Origin: Loripinus fragilis
Taxonomy: Eukaryota > Mollusca > Bivalvia > Lucinida > Lucinidae
Direction of reading: 5' to 3'
Assembly (NCBI GenBank): GCA_964019695.1
Contig: OZ026524.1
Location: 67,482,223-67,546,222, forward strand
DNA length: 64,000 nucleotides
Made by a program: the position numbers and the translations under genes. The notes under the pieces were generated by a model. That model made no database searches, was not told where the DNA came from, and saw only the letters and a program-made list of their open reading frames with translations. Shown piece by piece: positions 31,460-43,425 of the stretch. Every line of letters begins with the position of its first letter. The first letter of the stretch is position 1.

Positions 31460-31833
31460 TAGCTTTGTTATTACTTAGCCACACACAAGTAACCCTGGTA
31501 AGCTTTGTATTACTTAGCCACATGAGCGTTACCCTGGCAAACCTTGTACTACTTGACCCTGGTGAGCTTTGTATTACCTAGCCACATGAGAGTAACCTTG
31601 ATGAGCTTTGTAATACCTAGCCACATGGGAGTAACCTTGATGAGCTTTGTAATACCTAGCCACATGGGAGTAACCTTGATGAGCTTTGTAATACCTAGCC
31701 ACATAGGAGTAACCTTGATGAGCTTTGTAATACCTAGCCACATGGGAGTAACCTTGATGAGCTTTGTAATACCTAGCCACATGGGAGTAACCTTGATGAG
31801 CTTTGTAATACCTAGCCACATGGGAGTTACCTG
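31460..31833 (+). repeat. 39-bp tandem array
   Basis: Units of 'agctttgtaatacctagcc' plus 'acatgggagtaaccttgatg'. Six nearly identical copies lie at 31590-31825, preceded by more diverged copies; a last remnant is at 32022-32080 beyond a MITE. 39 bp is 13 codons, which keeps several frames open on both strands without implying a protein. Confidence 0.92.
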
Positions 31834-32021
31834 CCATAGAAAGTCAGCCTCAAAATGCTGAATTAGGCAGATTAAAGTAGCTTCTCTGATTAGTTTCCAG
31901 ATTATCTAAACACAATTTATCCTTTAAACTGAAAATTATTCATTTTTGTAGGCATCCTGCAAGTTTTTAAATTTGAATTTCTAAAGTTCAGGATTTTGGA
32001 AATTTTGAACTTTCATCCATG
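31834..32021 (+). repeat. TIR MITE family E, copy 3, 5' truncated
   Basis: Starts at 'ccatagaaagtcagcctcaa' and ends 'gaactttcatccatga'. It interrupts the 39-bp array. Confidence 0.8.
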
Positions 32022-32196
32022 ATAGCCACATCAGAGTAACCCTGGTAAGCATTGAATACCTCGCCACATGGGAGTAATCAGAGCAACTTGGGGACTTAAA
32101 GTTGTTTAAACCATTTTGTTCCTATATCCATGATGGTGGACATGGCCGGAATCAGGGCTACAATGAAATAAGGCTAAGGCAATTTGATATGATTTG

Positions 32197-32436
32197 ATAG
32201 CCGTGGCATGTGATTTCCAACAATGTGGCATTTTGACAAGTGTAGACTCAGACGAGCCTCTACAGCCTCATTTTAAGCTTAGAAATTCCAAATGGTATTC
32301 AGTCAGTAGCTTGACAATCATAGAATACTCAAGCGACTAGCAAAGGCTCTGATCAGACTGCACATATGCGCATGCTGATCTGAGGCTTTGCTGGTCGCAC
32401 ATACCACATTGTTGGAAATCTCATACACTGGCTCAT
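32197..32436 (+). repeat. TIR MITE family Q, copy 4
   Basis: 'agccgtggcatgtgatttcc' to inverted 'ggaaatctcatacactggct', with 'gctctgatcagactgcacat' inside. Confidence 0.84.
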
Positions 32437-32470
32437 ATGATAGCCAAGCTGGCCACCATTGAGCAAGGTA

Positions 32471-32670
32471 TATCCAGGCCTTTAGATAAGAGTGTGTACC
32501 AAAAAAAATAATTCTCTTATTTCTCAACCAAAACATATGTTGTGGGTACTCAAAAGAAACATCTCAATGAAACGGTTCTTTTGAGTACCCAAAACTTGTG
32601 TTTAAACTGATGGGTAAGAAAATATTTACAAATTTACGCTCAAAAATTTTGTTTATCTAAACCTATGGTG
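32471..32670 (-). repeat. Family P MITE
   Basis: Minus orientation: 'ccaggcctttagataagagt' is the inverted tail, then 'ccaaaacatatgttgtgggt', the stem with 'gaaacatctcaatgaaacgg', ending 'tttacgctcaaaaattttg'. Confidence 0.83.
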
Positions 32671-32780
32671 TATCACTGTCAGTCTCATTCATGTGAGTGT
32701 TTTTGGTCCATGCTAAGTCCTCTAGTTTAAATATGAAATGTGGAAACTGGTCAAAACTATCATGATTCAATGTTCAGTAG

Positions 32781-32992
32781 TAAAACGCCTTGTTATAAAA
32801 CAGTTTGACTAAATAATGGTCACGCTGTGGCTCCCAAATGTCTTTAACCATGGAATTTTACAAAGCAACTATACGAAAATGACCATACATTTTCCTATAA
32901 TTCCTTTGTAAAATTGTTTCTTTATAACATGATTCGCTCAATGATTTCAATTTCTATGGACGCAACATGGCATTATGTAGGGACAGCACTGC
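32781..32992 (+). repeat. Family S element
   Basis: 'ggtcacgctgtggctcccaa', 'gaaaatgaccatacattttc', 'tataattcctttgtaaaatt', right end 'gtagggacagcactgcag' match 5951-6510 without its insertions. Confidence 0.65.
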
Positions 32993-33084
32993 AGATGCGT
33001 AAATTAACAGCTATAACACCTTTTTGTGGTACAGTGATCTAAATTATACCATCTCTGAGCAGTGGATGGCCTGAGGCACTGTTG

Positions 33085-33325
33085 CATGAGTGAAAGTTTT
33101 CAGGATTAATCCTGAATTCAGGATTTTGAGACTGACTTTCCATAGGAAGTCAGCCTCAAAATGCTGAATTGGGGAGATTAAAATACCTTCTGATTAATTT
33201 TCAGATTATCTAAACACAATTAACCATCCAAACATGAAATTATTGATATTAGTAGACATCCTGCAATTTTCAAACTTTGAATTTCTAAAGTTCAGGATTT
33301 TAGAAATTTTGAACTGTCACCCATG
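33085..33325 (+). repeat. TIR MITE family E, copy 4
   Basis: 'catgagtgaaagttttcagg' to 'gaactgtcacccatg', inserted into a degenerate copy of the hairpin type seen at 28419 (flanks 'ggcctgaggcactgttgc' and 'gcaatattgtatgaggcc'). Confidence 0.84.
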
Positions 33326-33403
33326 CTGTTGCTTTCAAGCAATATTGTATGAGGCCATCAAAGTGGGGGTGATTTATTACCTTTTCCAGAAAACGTAATT
33401 GAA

Positions 33404-33637
33404 TTGTGACATGTGATTTCCAACAATGTTGCATTTTGACATGAAAAGACTCAGACGAGCCTGTGCAGCCTCCTGTTCAGCATAGAAACTCCAAATGCTG
33501 TGTGGTCAGTAGCTTAATACTCATAGCATATTTAAGTGACAAGCAAAGGCTCTGATCAGACTGCGCGTATGTGCAGGCTGATCTGTGGCTTTGCTGGTTG
33601 AACATACCACATTGTTGGAAATCTCATGTCGTGGCAC
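33404..33637 (+). repeat. TIR MITE family Q, copy 5
   Basis: 'tgtgacatgtgatttccaac' to inverted 'ggaaatctcatgtcgtggca'. Confidence 0.84.
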
Positions 33638-33951
33638 ATATAACTTTGATGCTGTAAAGATTGTTCAAGCTTTTTATCATTATGTTAACATGAAATTCAT
33701 TGCTTTAGTTTAGAAGCTTTTATAACCCTTTGCTTTCCGATAAATATTCCAATACAGATATATACAATAAGGAAAGAACAGTTCATATTTTAAGGGACTA
33801 CAGGTCCACATTTCTAAATTAGGACATTTTTTTTTCTTTAAAAATTTTCTTCTGGATCTTCACTGATTGCAGACATTTACGTTTCTCCAGTATACAAAGG
33901 GCTCAAAACTGAAAATTGCAATATAGCCCTGCTTGTAAGATAAAATAACTA

Positions 33952-34138
33952 ATCCCAGACTTTCAGATAAGAACGCATGATGAATTTTTTTTTTCTTATT
34001 TCTCAGCCAAAACATATGTTGTGGGTACTCAAAAGAACCGTCTCAGTGAGACGGTTCTTTTGAACACCCAAAACACATGTTTGAATTGATGGGTTAGAAA
34101 ATAATTACAATTTTATGCTTAAAAATTCCTTGCCTGGA
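33952..34138 (-). repeat. Family P MITE
   Basis: Minus orientation with perfect stem AAAAGAACCGTCTC/GAGACGGTTCTTTT at 34030-34060; ends 'tatgcttaaaaattccttg'. Confidence 0.85.
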
Positions 34139-34253
34139 TATTTGTATTCCCATATGGTTAAACGTTCATTTTTTGGTCTGAGCCTTCACCCACTCCTGTA
34201 CTTTAAATATGGGACCAGGGAATGCTTTGACAAGTCTGCACAGATTCCCATGA

Positions 34254-34465
34254 TAGAGGAATGTGGTGGTTCAGTGGTAGAGTGCTCGTCTCTAGACAGA
34301 GGGGTTGCGGGTTCAATTCTCACAGGAGGCACTGCGTTGTGTCCTTGAGCAAGACACCCTTTTATCCTTGCTTAGTACTGGTTCAACCCAGGAAGACCTG
34401 TCCCAACGTAACTGAAAAATTGTTGACTGGGACGTAAAGAATCAAATCAAACAAACAAAGCCATG
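34254..34465 (+). mobile_element. SINE type 2 variant
   Basis: 'ggtggttcagtggtagagtg', B box GGGTTCAATTC, 'ggttcaacccaggaagacct', tail 'ctgggacgtaaagaatcaaa'. Confidence 0.85.
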
Positions 34466-34561
34466 CTTATTTGAGCTTGGCTGCTCACCACTGGATCATG
34501 ATCAGTAACAAAATTTGATTTGCTTGCTCCTTAATCTTAAATTTTGAAAATTTTGAGCAGG

Positions 34562-34765
34562 GCAGTAGCTCAATTGGTAAAGTGTTAGACTTGGGGCCAA
34601 GTGGTCTCTAGTTAAAGCCTCACTGGAGGCATTGTGTTTTGTCCTTGAGCAAGACACTTTATCCTCTCCTTAGTATTGGTTCAACATAGGAATACAGGAA
34701 ATCATCCTCACATGACTGAAAAATTGTTGACTGGGATGTAAAGCATCAAAACAAAAAATTAAATC
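34562..34765 (+). mobile_element. SINE type 2, third subfamily
   Basis: 'gcagtagctcaattggtaaa', 'gttagacttggggccaagtg', 'cttgagcaagacactttatc', tail 'ctgggatgtaaagcatcaaa'. Same subfamily as the old copy at 421-616. Confidence 0.8.
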
Positions 34766-34894
34766 TTGAGTTGATTTGGTAGTGTTTCTATTTCTTCATT
34801 TGATGTGGTTCCTTATGATTGTAGGTTTGCTTAGCAAATAATGCAGACCCTGAAGAGATCTGCATTTTGTGACATTTCATCAGGGTCTGCAATA

Positions 34895-35214
34895 CAGTCC
34901 AACTTTTTAATTCGAAGTTCCAGGGACTGGATATTTTATTTCGAAGTATTGAAAGTTCAAATTATAGAAGGGTAGATGTAAGTATAAAAAAGTGAGTATC
35001 TTTTTTTTTATCAGTTTTTTTCCTGTCAAACATATGTTTTGTGTGCATAAAAGAAAAGTCTCCCTCTTTTATGCTCACAAAACATATATTTTTATAGGTT
35101 AGTATTTAAAATGGTTCATAAATGGGCCCTATTCTCTGAATCTATTGTGTCCAAAATTTATTTGGAATTACCGAGTAATTTAAAAAATCGGTTCGAATTT
35201 TCGAGGTTATACTG
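34895..35214 (+). repeat. pogo-like TIR MITE, 320 bp
   Basis: Ends 'cagtccaactttttaattcg' and inverted 'cagtataacctcgaaaattc'. Carries a degenerate family P hairpin at 35010-35100. Confidence 0.7.
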
Positions 35215-35227
35215 TGTTGATGTATGT

Positions 35228-35370
35228 TAAATTAAGAGTTAGGTGGCTCAGTGGTAGAGTGTTAGACCTGAGATGTAACAGTTTCTGTTTTATCAACCCA
35301 GGAAGACAAGAAAGTGTTCCAACATGACATAAACACTGTTCTCTGGGACATAAAGCATCAAGACGAGCTT
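35228..35370 (+). mobile_element. SINE type 2, internally deleted
   Basis: 'ggtggctcagtggtagagtg', then directly 'atcaacccaggaagacaaga' and 'tgggacataaagcatcaaga'. Confidence 0.65.
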
Positions 35371-35805
35371 TGGTGAAAGTTTTCAGGATAGTTCCAAAAT
35401 TTTGAGGCTGACTTTCCATAGAAAGTCAGCCTCAAAATACTGAATTATGCAGATCATAATAGCTTCTCTGATTCAGTTTCAGTCGATGGATCATTTAAAT
35501 GTGCTATTGTTAATATTTAGTAGGTATACAGCAAGTTTTAACCCTTAAAGCGCCAATCACAACAAAAGTTGTCTGCTTTTCTCGTCTGCTGAAATGTTTA
35601 AGAAGCCTCTATGACATACAGTGTGGACCCAGATTAGACTGCTCCCATAGGAGCAGTCTGATCTTGGTACAGCCTGTTTGCTTCTATGCTTAAATTTGTC
35701 AGTAATGTTAGGCAATTATTTGCAGCAGACGTCATTTTTCAGATGCATTAAGATTTGAATATCTTTAGTTCAGGATTTGGGAAAAATTTGAACCTTCGTC
35801 CAAGT
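35371..35805 (+). repeat. TIR MITE family E, copy 5, split by a hairpin element
   Basis: 'tggtgaaagttttcaggata' to 'gaaccttcgtccaag'; the segment of about 35540-35750 is an inserted hairpin ('gtctgctgaaatg' ... 'gcagcagac', with an inner stem 'gactgctcccataggagcagtc'). Confidence 0.75.
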
Positions 35806-35849
35806 GTTTCAGGTTTAAATGGATTTTCACTTGAGGAAGCGCTTGCCTA

Positions 35850-36005
35850 CCTTTCAGAGGTAATGGACCCTTCTATGTTCAAAGACAGGCAGACTAAATT
35901 ACTACCTTTCAGAGTAAATGGACCCTTCTATGTTCAAAAACAGGCAGACTAAATTACTACCTTTCAGAGTAAATGGACCCTTCTATGTTCAAAGACAGAG
36001 ACAGT
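35850..36005 (+). repeat. Tandem repeat of about 55 bp
   Basis: 'cctttcagagtaaatggacc' and 'cttctatgttcaaagacagg' occur three times in a row. Confidence 0.8.
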
Positions 36006-36039
36006 CTAATTTTCAAACTCGGGGATGAACGAGTTAAAT

Positions 36040-36250
36040 CTTTGCCTTCTAGGTGATTTTTCTTGCTTTCTTGTTGTCTGCGGGGTTTTTTTTCAAAATC
36101 AACTTTTTTGAAAAATACTTCAGGAATACCATCAGAATGTCAAACAGTTTGGATCCAGATCAGGCCGGACATTTGTCGGGCCTGATGTATGTCCAAACTG
36201 TTTACAAAGGACAACAGCAGACGACACTAGGAGGCAAAGAGTTTGACTTG
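36040..36250 (+). repeat. Hairpin MITE family D
   Basis: 'caaacagtttggatccagat' pairs with 'tgtatgtccaaactgtttac'; 'cagcagacgacactaggagg' at the right. Confidence 0.72.
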
Positions 36251-36523
36251 CTGGGTGTATTATATGTGGGAGTAAAACTATCACAGTAGATATTTTGTTG
36301 TTATTTATCATAGAAGTTTTCATTCGGTGTTTATGTTGAGATGTTACTAAAATGTAAAAGTAAACGAAACTTGCTTTGTAAAATAAAGGACATATTCTTG
36401 AAACCAGATTTAGTGTTTCCTTTTGCACCCTTTTTAATTTCTTTGTACATATCCTAAACTCATGAACTGTTGAGTTAATTGGCTTAATTAACCCTTTACA
36501 TCATAGAGACGCCTTTAAGCCCC

Positions 36524-36593
36524 TTTTTCAAACAGAGCATACCCAGATCAGGCTGCTCTTATAAGATCAGGGTCTACTCTGTTTGCTATTGAA
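36524..36593 (+). repeat. Short hairpin family T
   Basis: 'caaacagagcatacccagat' pairs with 'atcagggtctactctgtttg'. Confidence 0.65.
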
Positions 36594-36954
36594 TATGATA
36601 TATCTGATCCTACACAAGTGGACCTGACAAGTAATATCTTTGTTCTACGTACCATCATGAAAGATTATTTATATATTCATATTGGGTGGAGCCTAGCATG
36701 AATATTCATAAAGGACATGATGTGAGCCATGACTTGACAAAACCAACCAAAATGAGTGTGATTAAAGCAAAGACTCAGATCATCCAGGGCATCTACCTAG
36801 TCTGATCAGACTCTTCACTGTGCATTCAGTGGATAACTTATGACCCAAGCTTTTTTCATGTAGACAGCGAAGGCTGATCAAACTAAGCTGACCCAGAGGC
36901 TGATCTCAGTCTTCTCTTGATGCATATGAGACTGCACACATGATTCATAAAAAA

Positions 36955-37092
36955 GAGGAGGGTGCTCAGTGGTAGAGTGCTTGACTCGAGACCGAGGGGC
37001 CGCGGGTTCGAGCCTCATCAGCCTCACTGCGTTGTGTCCTTGAGCAAGAACATTAATCCTAGCTCAGTACTGGTTCAACCCAGGAAGATAAG
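36955..37092 (+). mobile_element. SINE type 2, 3' truncated
   Basis: 'gggtgctcagtggtagagtg', B box GGGTTCGAGCC, stops after 'ggttcaacccaggaagat'. Confidence 0.82.
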
Positions 37093-37094
37093 CG

Positions 37095-37945
37095 TTAATA
37101 CAAACAGCACAAAAAATCTAAGATTTAATCTAAGCCTAAGATTTTAATGTGTATATTCAACACTTTCCAAGTTGATTGAGATTCACATTTCAAATTCCAA
37201 AGGACAGTTTTTCCTTAGCCAGAAATGGTCAAATAAGCATCTGTTACCATAGATATGATCATAGACTGAGCGTATTTTATGTTACTTTGGTATTTATTGT
37301 ATTTGCAAGCAGCGAAGGCTCAAGTGAGCCTGCACAGATGTGCAGTCTCATCAGAGCCTTTGCTGCTCCCACACACAAATAAAGGCTCATGACAAAATTT
37401 AGACTTCTAGCCAGGTCGCTGGGCATGCACATTGAAAGAGTGAATTTCTGCAAGTCATAAGTACTAAAGTCTTGTGATTGGCTTAATAAGTATAATGATG
37501 GTACTAAAATCAGACCTGTTGTTTCGCACAAAAAAATAAAACTACAGTTTTTTTCTTTTATTTTTTAAATGTTACCATATTTCTTTGAAAACCGAATATA
37601 TGTCTTTAATTTAAGTTGTTTTACAGATTTTAGTAACGTTATGTAATGACTGTCATAACAACGTCACATATACGATACTGAATGGCCAAAATCTTGATTT
37701 TTTATGCTAAAAACGAGAATTCAGAGACCTTTGAGTGTGTGTCATATGATACATAGAATCAAACATTCGTGCACCTGTATTATTGATAAAATCCTTGCAT
37801 CTTATCTCTCTTTTCCTCAACTTGTTTAATGAATTCAATAAAAACATGAGCACTCATGTAAGATCCTCTATTTTACTGCAGAAATTATAACAATAAAGGG
37901 CAAAGGGCCAGCTCGAGATTTTCGTGCTGTCAACCCCTAAACAGA
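37095..37945. other. Intergenic DNA, unassigned
   Basis: Contains 'gcactcatgtaagatcctct' (37849), a motif also at 59118, 61021 and 61281. No gene recognised. Confidence 0.45.
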
Positions 37946-38169
37946 TACTTTGGCAAACAGTGAATACCCAGATGAAATGCAGCTCATCAGGGTTTGCACT
38001 GTTCGCAAGGATAAAAAATCTTAAAGTATGAAATACAATTTAGAAATTTTAACTTTTGACCCCTCTTAAGTACACAATGGGCATGTACTTATTGTATCAA
38101 TATGTATGGGGAAATCATTAGATTAGCACCCTTTTAGTGGGACATAGGCAAGCAGTCCTGCTGCAGACC

Positions 38170-38335
38170 CAGACCAAACGCCACAGAACGCGACGTCTGA
38201 TCAGGATCTCCACTGTATGCTTACAGAACGTTCTATCAAAATTTGAACAAAAAATAAAAACTACCACCCAACAACCCTTAAAATGGAAATGGACTGGTCT
38301 AATTGATAACAGTGGGAAATTCCATTCGGCTTAAA
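38170..38335 (+). repeat. Empty-site paralogue of the 6.7-kb element's target
   Basis: 'tgatcaggatctccactgta', 'gaacgttctatcaaaa', 'ctaccacccaacaaccctta' and 'aatggaaatggactgg' match, without interruption, the two flanks at 15525-15594 and 22321-22370. It has one copy of 'acaac' at the junction. Confidence 0.8.
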
Positions 38336-38760
38336 TGGGTTGGAACACATACATGTAGCTACCTAGTGGTGCTAGAGATGGAAAGTTTGACTTAGCCTTC
38401 ATCTGCATCCATACTGTGAGTATGCGAGCATAGGCTCTGGTGAGAGTGCTGATTTGATATTCATGACAAACAACAACAAAAAAATCGTCGTGAAATGACT
38501 TTTATATGCTTAGATATCCGATCCTCTTCAAACAGATAAGTTTCATTCATGTGACACACATTGTGTATTCAATTGGCCATGTCAGTCTATCGTTCTGCAC
38601 GTGTCGCCGGTCAGTGGCACGGCAAACTGTTGTCTCTTTGTTGAAGAATTTCCATGTTTATTGTAAATCCAAAATAATATTATAAACACATCCTCAGGTC
38701 TTGAAAAATGATAAACTTTGGACATTAGAAGGATAGGAACACAATTACATAATTATCAAG

Positions 38761-38998
38761 GGTTAAAATTTTTCAGAATTAATCCTGAATTCAGGATTTT
38801 GAGGCTGACTTTCCATAGAAAGTCAGCCTCAAAATGCTGAATTAAGGAGATTATAATAGCTCCTTTGATTAGTTTCCAGATTATCTAAACATAATTAATC
38901 ATTTTAACTTTAAATTATCCATTTTCGTAGGAGTCCTGCAAGTTTTAAAAATTGAATTTCTAAAGTTAAGGATTTGGATATTATGAACTTTCACCCAA
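38761..38998 (+). repeat. TIR MITE family E, copy 6
   Basis: 'ggttaaaatttttcagaatt' to 'atgaactttcacccaag', inner hairpin complete. Confidence 0.84.
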
Positions 38999-38999
38999 G

Positions 39000-39627
39000 A
39001 ATTATTCGGTAAACAAATTTGAAGTGGAAGGTTCAAATTGCTCTTCGCAAGAATATCGTATATTAAGCTACTGCCTTAAAACTTGGTTGTCTTACAAACT
39101 CATTGCAAGTAAGTTGTCTATAGGTGTTGGTACACCAACCAGTCAATAGCTGATTTCACAGGCCTTCCGTACTTTTCCGGAATTCTTTCGGGACTCCAGT
39201 CACGTGGACTTGTATTACATGACTACATCAGCCAATCAACATAGCTCCCGTTACCACGAGGCCCAGTAGCCATTTGCTTGAGGCATGCAACAAAGTACAA
39301 AAGTAAATTCTGTTTTGTGAGCAAACAGGCTTGTATAAATTGTATGCGATGTGAAGATTAGTTGTAAGGGGCACTTAGCGCCGTTTTGTATTTTTTTTCT
39401 TACCTGGAAAACCAATTTAATGAATTTTCAAACAGCGCCGTTGTGTTTACAATCCGAGGTCAGTATTGAGAATATCACAGGACCGGTGACACGTGACTGA
39501 GTCGGTGCTCATGTAAACATTTCACCGTTTGAAGAATGGCTCAAAATCTCGCCAAAAACATCATTGGCAGTGTGGCATCGAGCTATCAAGCCAATCTAGT
39601 GATAGAAATTCCTAATATAACCGAAAA
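39000..39627. other. Intergenic DNA before the satellite, unassigned
   Basis: No exon-like frame. A short frame at 39536 runs into the satellite and is not a gene. Confidence 0.45.
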
Positions 39628-42421
39628 TTATGTTCAACAAATTCATTGTGAGCAATTGACCAGTAGAGTTAAACACCAAGCGATCCGGTTAAGGTTAAGG
39701 TTAAAAAGGGTTATTAAGCTATGTTCAACGAATTCATTGTGAGCAATTGACCAGTAAAGTTAAACACCAAGCAATCCGGACACTTAAGGTTAAGAAGGGT
39801 AAGCTATGTTTAACGAATTCATTGTGAGCAGTTGACCAGTAGAGTTAAACACCAAGCAATCCGGACACTTAAGGTTAAGAAGGGTAAGCTATGTTCAATA
39901 AATTCATTGTGAGCAATTGACCAGTAGAGTTAAACACCAAGCAATCCGGACACTTAAGGTTAAGAAGGGTAAGCTATGCTATGTTCAACAAATTCATTGT
40001 GAGCAATTGACCAGTAGAGTTATACACCAAGCAATCCGGACACTTAAGGTTAAGAAGGGTAAGCTAGGTTCAACGAATTCATTGTGAGCAATTGACCAGT
40101 AGAGTTAAACACCAAGCGATCCGGACACTTAAGGTTAAGAAGGGTAAGCTATGTTTAACGAATTCATTGTGAGCAATTGACCAGTAGAGTTAAACACCAA
40201 GCAATCCGGACACTTAAGGTTAAGAAGGGTAAGCTATGTTCAACAAATTCATTGTGAGCAATTGACCAGTAGAGTTAAACACCAAGCGATCCGGACTCTT
40301 AAGGTTAAGAAGGGTAAGCTATGTTCAACAAATTCATTGCGAGCAATTGACCAGTAGAGTTAAACACCAAGCGATCCGGACACTTAAGGTTAAGAAAGGT
40401 AAGCTATGTTCAACAAATTCATTGTGAGCAATTGACCAGTAGAGTTAAACACCAAGCGATCCAGACTCTTAAGGTTAAGAAGGGTAAGCTATGTTCCACA
40501 AATTCATTGCGAGCAATTGACCAGTAGAGTTAAACACCAAGCGATCCGGACACTTAAGGTTAAGAAGGGTAAGCTATGTTCAACAAATTCATTGTGAGCA
40601 ATTGACCAGTAGAGTTAAACACCAAGCAATCCGGACACTTAAGGTTAAGAAGGGTAAGCTATGTTCAACAAATTCATTGTGAGCAATTGACCAGTAGAGT
40701 TAAACACCAAGCAATCCGGACACTTAAGGTTAAGAAGGGTAAGCTATGTTCAACAAATTCATTGTGAGCAATTGACCAGTAGAGTTAAACATCAAGCAAT
40801 CCAGACACTTAAGGTTAAGAGGGGTAAGCTATGTTTAGCGAATTCATTGTGAGCAATTGACCAGTAGAGTTAAACACCAAGCAATCCGGACACTTAAGGT
40901 TAAGAAGGGTAAGCTATGTTTAACGAATTCATTGTGAGCAATTGACCAGTAGAGTTAAACACCAAGCAATCCGGACACTTAAGGTTAAGAAGGGTAAGCT
41001 ATGTTTAACGAATTCATTGCGAGCAATTGACCAGTAGAGTTTAACACCAAGCGATCCAGACTCTTAAGGTTAAGAAGGGTAAGCTATGTTCAACAAATTC
41101 ATTGTGAGCAATTGACCAGTAGAGTTAAACACCAAGCAATCCGGACACTTAAGGTTAAGAAGGGTAAGCTATGTTCAACGAATTCATTGTGAGCAATTGA
41201 CCAGTAGAGTTAAACACCAAGCGATCCGGACACTTAAGGTTAAGAAGGGTAAGCCATGTTCAACAAATTCATTGTGAGCAATTGACCAGTAGAGTTAAAT
41301 ACCAAGCAAACCAGACACTTAAGGTTAAGAAGGGTAAGCTATGTTTAACGAATTCATTGTGAGCAATTGACCAGTAGAGTTAAACACCAAGCGATCCGGA
41401 CACTTAAGGTTAAGAAGGGTAAGCTATGTTCAACAAATTCATTGCGAGCAATTGACCAGTAGAGTTAAACACCAAGCGATCCAGACACTTAAGGTTAAGA
41501 AGGGTAAGCTATGTTCAACAAATTCATTATGAGCAATTGACCAGTAGAGTTAAACACCAAGCGATCCGGACACTTAAGGTTAAGAAGGGTAAGCTATGTT
41601 CAACAAATTCATTGTGAGCAATTGACCAGTAGAGTTAAACACCAAGCAATCCGGACACTTAAGGTTAAGAAGGGTAAGCTATGTTTAACGAATTCATTGT
41701 GAGCAATTGACCAGTAGAGTTAAACACCAAGTGATCCAGACATATAAGGTTAAGAAGGGTAATTAAGCTATATTCAACAAATTCATTGTGAGCAATTGAC
41801 CAGTAGAGTTAAACACCAAGCAATCCGGAAACTTAAGGTTAAGAAGGGTAAGCCATGTTTAACAAATTCCTTGGGAGTATTTTGACCAAAAGTGTAATTA
41901 ATACACCAAGCAATCCGAACAATTAAGTTTAAGAAGGGTAAGCTATGTTCAACAAATTCATTGGGCGTATTTGACCAGTAGAGTTAAACACCAAGCAATC
42001 CGTACACTTACTGTTAAGAAGGGTAAGCTATGTTCAATAAATTCATTGGGAGTATTTTGACCAATGGTGTCATTAATACACCAAGCAATAAGTCCACTTA
42101 AGGTTAGGAAGGGTAAGCTAAGTTCAACAAATTCATTGGGAGTATTTCGACCAATAGTGGCGATAATACACCAAGCAATCCGTACACTTAGGCTTAAGAA
42201 GGATAAGCTCTGCCCAACAAATTCATTGGGAGTATTTTGACCAATAGTGTAATTAATACACCAAGCAATCTGTACACTTAAGGTTAAGAAGGGTAAGCTA
42301 TGTTCAACAAATTCATTGGGAGTATTTTGACTAATATTGGAGTTAATACACCAACCAATCCGTACACTTAAGGTTAAGAAGGGTAAGCTATGTTCAATAA
42401 ATTCATTGTGAATAATTTGAC
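39628..42421 (+). repeat. 85-bp satellite array, about 33 units
   Basis: Unit: 'aagctatgttcaacaaattc', 'attgtgagcaattgaccagt', 'agagttaaacaccaagcaat', 'ccggacacttaaggttaaga', 'agggt'. Units from 39.72 to about 41.83 kb are highly alike with a few alternating variants (gaattc/aaattc, gcgatcc/gcaatcc). From 41.85 kb they diverge ('ttgggagtattttgacc'). Confidence 0.95.
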
Positions 42422-42424
42422 CTA

Positions 42425-42975
42425 AAAGTAAGTGAGTATGATCAGGAAATACCGCAATCACACACTGCAGACCAACCCACGACACCGTTAGGAAGAGCCA
42501 CAGAACATTTGCAATAACAACACATCCGTAAGAGGGTAAAAGAAAGTCAACCATCTCTCTCTCTTCCTCTTCAAGATGACTGCAAAACTAGAAAGGACAC
42601 AAAGTATTGCATACCAAAACAAAGACAAACACAGAACCCCCACAAGCAATGGGAAGTACACTAAAAATAGATCAACAACAACAGAACCATCGCCTTAGAA
42701 TGGACAGCAGCCTAAGCCAGGGGGCTTAAATGTATTTTACCGGCGCCAAACATTCACCCTAGGATCTGCTGTTGTTAAATCACGACACAAAAACACAACA
42801 AATACATTCACCACAACAATAGCACATTCCAAAATCAAGTAAACATCTCTTGGCATACATAAGACGGTCCCTGGACAAAAAAGGCACAAACCAACCATAG
42901 CAAAACTTAGATACGACACCAACTGCCTTACAATGGAAGCAGCAACAAACCATGCATTAACAACAACGGAACCAC
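42425..42975 (-). mobile_element. Retroelement 3'-region fragment inside the satellite
   Basis: Inverted match to 60085-60375: 'gtgagtatgatcaggaaata', 'cacacactgcagaccaaccc', 'cagaacccccacaagcaatg' and 'gaaccatcgccttagaatgg'. The part around 42720-42775 resembles the 3' region of the reverse-transcriptase element at 51551-54465 ('ccggcgccaaacattcaccc'). Confidence 0.65.
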
Positions 42976-43280
42976 AATAGTGTTAATACAACAAGCAATC
43001 AGTACAGGCCAATATATTTTCAACAAATTCATTGTGAGTAATGACCAATATAGTTAATTCACCAAGCAATCAGTACACATATGATTTAAAAAGGGTTAGC
43101 TATGTTCAATAAACTCATTGTGAGCAATGACCAGTAGAGTTAATATACCAAGCAATCAGTGCATGTATGATTAAGAAGGGTTAGCTATGTTCAATAAATT
43201 CTCTATAAGTAAAATGAAATATATTCACTGTCATTAATACACAAAACAGTTATTACATTCAAGATTAAGAAGGGTAACCA
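42976..43280 (+). repeat. Degenerate tail of the 85-bp satellite
   Basis: Three to four diverged units ('aattcattgtgagtaatgac', 'ccaagcaatcagtacac', 'aagaagggttagctatgttc'). Confidence 0.8.
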
Positions 43281-43425
43281 ATGCCTTCAATATTTTGCTA
43301 TTGTGCTAGTTTTGTATGGTATCAATGGTCCATATATGGATAAGTGTAATTTTAAATGTCTTAGAGTATTACACGGAGAAGAAAATTCAAACAGTAGTAT
43401 ATATACATGATACATTTTATATATA

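Noticed and set aside
31544..31861. Repetitive proteins of 87-105 residues on both strands
   Set aside because: Produced by the 39-bp tandem array, whose length is a multiple of three. Open in several frames at once.
39628..42421. lac-operator-like 'attgtgagcaatt' repeated many times
   Set aside because: Part of the satellite monomer in a eukaryotic genome; the resemblance to the bacterial operator is coincidental.
39628..42421. CRISPR array
   Set aside because: Units are contiguous 85-bp tandem copies without unique spacers, and the genome is animal.
41958..42554. 198-codon minus-strand frame
   Set aside because: It is the translation of degenerate 85-bp satellite units and of a retroelement fragment. 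The repeated peptide follows the DNA period; no domain, no splice context.
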